From positions 45,570,389 to 45,634,388 of the forward strand of contig OY282558.1 of the NCBI GenBank assembly GCA_958295665.1: a DNA stretch of 64,000 bases, in the 5' to 3' direction. The translations under genes were made by a program, and so were the position numbers. A model generated the notes under the pieces. The model was not told the DNA's origin. It did not search any database and saw only the letters and a list, made by a program, of their open reading frames with translations. This DNA is from Tipula vernalis (lineage: Eukaryota > Arthropoda > Insecta > Diptera > Tipulidae). Of the stretch, positions 60,545 to 64,000 are shown piece by piece (position 1 is the stretch's first letter; each line of letters opens with the position of its first letter).

Positions 60545-60860
60545 ACCAATTTATATTGTAATTAATTTAAAAATTTTTAAAATTTGCAGTGATATATTTT
60601 TAATAATTACATCTAATCGTTCAATTAATTTATTAATACGTCACAGTTTAGATAAGAACGGTAAGATAAATAAAATTCAATATTGTTTATCGCCATCTAT
60701 AAACCAGTTTTCACACCTTATTTTTATTTACCTCGAAACACCCCTTACACAATTATAACACCACAAATTGTGTACTACGTTTATCTCTTTCTCTCTATCA
60801 CAATCGAACGGCGAAAAAAACATAACAAAATATAAACAAGAGGTGCACAGACGCTCATTG

Positions 60861-63450
60861 GATGTTGAACTCGTTCGACCTAAAAATATTCATCTTGAGT
60901 ACTAAATTTAAAAAAAAAAAAAAAAATCATAGAAGACATTTTGACAAGAGAGCAAAATTATAATTTAAAAAAAGAAAAGTTTATCTATAAAGTTATTAAA
61001 TAAAATCGGTTTTAATTTATATAAATTTGACGGGAATTGAAATTACATTAACCAGTAATTTTTATTACAAAATACTTCAATATAGTTTATCAATAGTTTC
61101 TTTGTAATAAAAACGGAAAAAAAAACTTTTGTTTCGTGATTAAAGAAATCAAATTATAAAAATTATTAATTAAAGTGAAGTGGTTTTGATTGTATTCTTA
61201 TATTTTATTTATTATCATTATAAATAGTATTGTTTGTGATTAAAAAAAAAAAAAAAAAGTTCTCCCTTTTATTCGTTTAAATTGTGTTTTATTTGTGTTG
61301 CGTGAAAAAATCAATAGTCAAGGATCGCGCCCACGACTTTATAACATTTCTTGTCCTTTTATACGCAAAAAAAAAAAACAAATCTTATTTTTTGGTGTAA
61401 GCCGAAAGAACTCTATACCTTCCTATTTTATACAAAAAAAAAAAAAATAAATAAATAAAATAAAATATTAATGATTAAAGTTGGTTAGTTTGTTTGATTT
61501 TTATACACACACACATAAGTGAAATTATTTTGTAGTTTTTTTTTGTTGTTGGTTTGTGAGGGTACCTACTTCAGACCAGTTTGGATAAATCTTTACATAA
61601 GGTTCTCACGAGATACCATTTAGTGTACCTGTAACACCATTAAAGGTAAGCCGAAATTTTCTTAGAATTTATTTGTTATACCCCTCTACACAATTATAAA
61701 TATAAATTCCTTTTTTCGAAATTAGTTTCAATTTAAATGGTTTTCTGTTTTCTGTATGTGACTATGTGTGTAATCCCTTGTTGAAGGACATGTTGTTTTT
61801 AAGCTAGGTAGGATATCTGCCTTAGTGTTTAACATAGGGTTATACCAACATTTTGGGAAGGATGTTTTAATTAATCAACCAGAACTGAAATTTAAATATT
61901 AATTTCAAGGATGAATGAGTTTAATTGGTTTCGATATGTTAGTTGAAAAAGGTGTCGATTATCACTCACCCACCATTTACTATATACGTTTACCTACGAC
62001 ACCTTTTCATTCACACTTTTTGCACGTATCGAATAAATTGTTCAATATATTATTCACAAAATTGGAAAGTAGAAGATGTTAAGTATAAATCGCATCGCAG
62101 CAAAATAAACAAAAAATCACTTATAAAAAAGCTAATCACGAAATAATTGACTATTCGGCGATCTTTTAAAAGTTGAACGTTTGATGTGATGATAGACAGT
62201 GTGTTTGACTTTGAAGAATGATGGCAATGCTGTAGTGCAACCCGAGCCTTAAAACCACACGATGATAATCACTGAATATCATCTGAAGTCAATTGTTTTG
62301 CAGGTTCAGCTTGGCCCTATTTCACAAAAAAAACTTTTCACTTTGCATTTATTACTTAGCATTTATTGCAAAGTAAAATTATTCTACAAAGTATATAAAC
62401 ATAATTTGCATAATTATATAAATGTGATAATGTATTACCCGCCGAACAGAATAAAACGCAAAGTAAAATAAAAAAAAAATTGAAAAATGTAAAATGATAG
62501 GTCTATCTAATCTAAACCCAACGGTCAAATGCGGCTGATATTTATAATAACTTGGCCATAAAAACGATTCAAAAGAATATTGAGAGTCTCAGACCATCAA
62601 AGTAGAAAAATTACTTACAAAAAGGTTGTAGTGTAGACTTGAACCTAAATTCTCTATCTATTCGTCAACATAAACTTAACGTTTTGCCAAATTAAATAAT
62701 GGTCAAAATCAGTCTTATAAATCGCCGTTACCGCTTGAGTGTTGCATAATTTCGTAGAGTATTTATTTTGCTGCTTAATCCGTACATTTTTAAAGAAGTA
62801 TACTCTCTATTGACTAATTCGAATTGGTTGATCCAAAATATTGTAACAGGCTGGGTCATTTTAAGCCAACTTTCATTCTTTTCGTTGGGCCTATTTTTTT
62901 ATTCACACCGAGCAGTGTAGTGTACAATTTTTCCTTGTTTCTCTAATAGAAAACAATCAAAGCAGACAAGGAAACATAATGAACTGCACTGCACCGGGTG
63001 AATAAAAATACAGACCCGTTGTCATTTGGAAAGAAGAAAAAGGAAAAAAAAGGAAAAATATACGGATCCACTCCCAACCCAATCATGCAAACCGGAAATA
63101 ACTTTTTTGAAAGATACTAACTGTCTGTGACTGGGACGGTGAATAGAATGACAGAGTACATAAAGTGAAAGAAATAATTTTTTATGGAATTTATACAGTT
63201 TTTACACTTCAAATTGAGCATTTTACGTTAGTTTGAGGATTTCAATTTTAAATTAAACCATTTAAAGTTTAATCGAAAGCTTTTCCAAAACAAAAGAAAC
63301 CTTCAAACCAAATAAAACTTTTTGAAATTAAAATCAAAACAAGATTAGATACTTCCTGTATCTTGTGTGGAGGCTTACATAGTCTAAAATTAACCATACA
63401 TTCTCAGTATGACCTTTTTCTAATTTTAAAAATAATCCCGAAACGATTTC
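60861..63450. other. A/T-rich noncoding DNA
   Basis: Homopolymer-rich DNA; no domain-bearing frame. A GTAAG donor-like site at 61647 follows a G/C-richer patch (61558-61646) and could be a noncoding first exon of a gene to the right, but this is weak. Frames at 61943-62146 and 62262-62471 look random. Confidence 0.4.
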
Positions 63451-63969
63451 ATAATAGTAATAGTAATAGTAATATTTTATTAAAATGTTAAATAAGCCGA
63501 AGCTTTTGAATAACAATCATATTTACAAATATTATCGATGTTCAGTTATCAATTTAAACAGACCCTTTTTAAATAAGCCTAGATAGCTGATGAATTTTAG
63601 CTCCAAAGGCAAACTGTTCCAGGTGATAATTGCATTTATCAATGCTGAATTATTCCTAACATTAGTTCTGTTAACAGGCAAGTTAACATTCTTTGTGCGC
63701 AGTGACTGGGAAAAATTTAATTTTTCATGCAAATACAATGGCATGCCCGAATTAACTATACGAAACATAAAAACGGCAGTCCTATAGCAGTAAAATTGAA
63801 ACAAGTTGCATCCAAGAATTATATCTTTATACTCAGAGATATGATCAAACTTTCTAAGATCATAAATATATCGAGTACAATTATTAAATGTAACCTCAAG
63901 TATACGTCTTGAGGAATTATCACATTTGTTATAAATTCCATCACAATAGCTGAAAATGGGTACAACCAA
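63451..63969 (-). mobile_element. LINE 3' fragment (CR1/Jockey-like), runs past the window
   Basis: The minus-strand frame 63532-63969 carries LINE C-terminal sequence (YIYDLRKFDHISEYKDIIL, then a SLRTKNVNLPVNRT block and ITWNSLPLELKF), ending just before a 3' tail of (TATTAC)n at 63450-63478. The 5' part would lie beyond the right end. Confidence 0.75.
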
Positions 63970-64000
63970 GCTTTTAATTAAATAAATTCTTAAGTTAACA

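Larger units (their letters stand above)
58295..60860 (+). repeat. 1.28-kb tandem duplication carrying the RpL40-like genes
   Basis: Unit 1 (about 58295-59565) and unit 2 (about 59580-60860) are near-identical through promoter, both exons, intron and 3' flank. Both begin CTCGGCCACAACATTTAGCA and end near AACAAGAGGTNCACAGACGC. Small indels (for example GAGTAA inserted near 59960) and scattered substitutions distinguish them. Confidence 0.92.

Overview
This is AT-rich insect genomic DNA. The genes look dipteran: a broad (BR-C) locus with alternative zinc-finger exons, a Klp38B/KIF14 kinesin, nessun dorma/SHCBP1 copies, Catsup/ZIP7, Taf13, AIF and RpL40. Species is not determinable by eye. Most introns are short (68-201 bp). 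The exception is one giant Klp38B intron of 27.3 kb that holds most of the mobile DNA.

Layout. 1-6480: two alternative 3' zinc-finger exons of broad on +, with long AT-rich noncoding sequence. 6800-8550: simple and inverted repeats and a miRNA-like hairpin. 10561-11941: ZIP7-type zinc transporter (+). 12070-13131: TTC19 (-), sharing a 204-bp divergent promoter with Klp38B (+), which runs 13336-44101. Its intron carries two small two-exon genes on the minus strand that are paralogous to each other and that I cannot assign to a known family. It also carries an internally deleted Ty3/gypsy element with a target-site duplication, a tandem MITE array, foldback elements, a decayed copia element, a Tc1-like element with complete ends, a target-site-flanked retroposon, and at least three LINEs, one inserted inside another.

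44382-50151: two tandem SHCBP1/nessun dorma-like genes (-), directly next to the cytokinesis kinesin. 51170-55599: Taf13 (+), a KDEL-ending protein O-glucosyltransferase (+) and AIF (-). 55969-56862: a second tandem array of the same MITE, ending about 190 bp before the RpL40 start region. 57318-57773: normal ubiquitin-RpL40 fusion gene.

58295-60860: a 1.28-kb tandem duplication. Each unit has its own TATA box and a strongly diverged ubiquitin-L40 fusion gene. The ubiquitin part has lost K6, K11, K33, K48, K63, I44 and both arginines of the RLRGG tail but keeps a GG. The L40 part keeps its CxxC and CxxxxC pairs. This is the most unusual system in the window. The window ends in noncoding DNA and a LINE fragment (-).

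Coding joins were worked out by hand from splice sites and reading phase. All family assignments are from recognition, not from a search.
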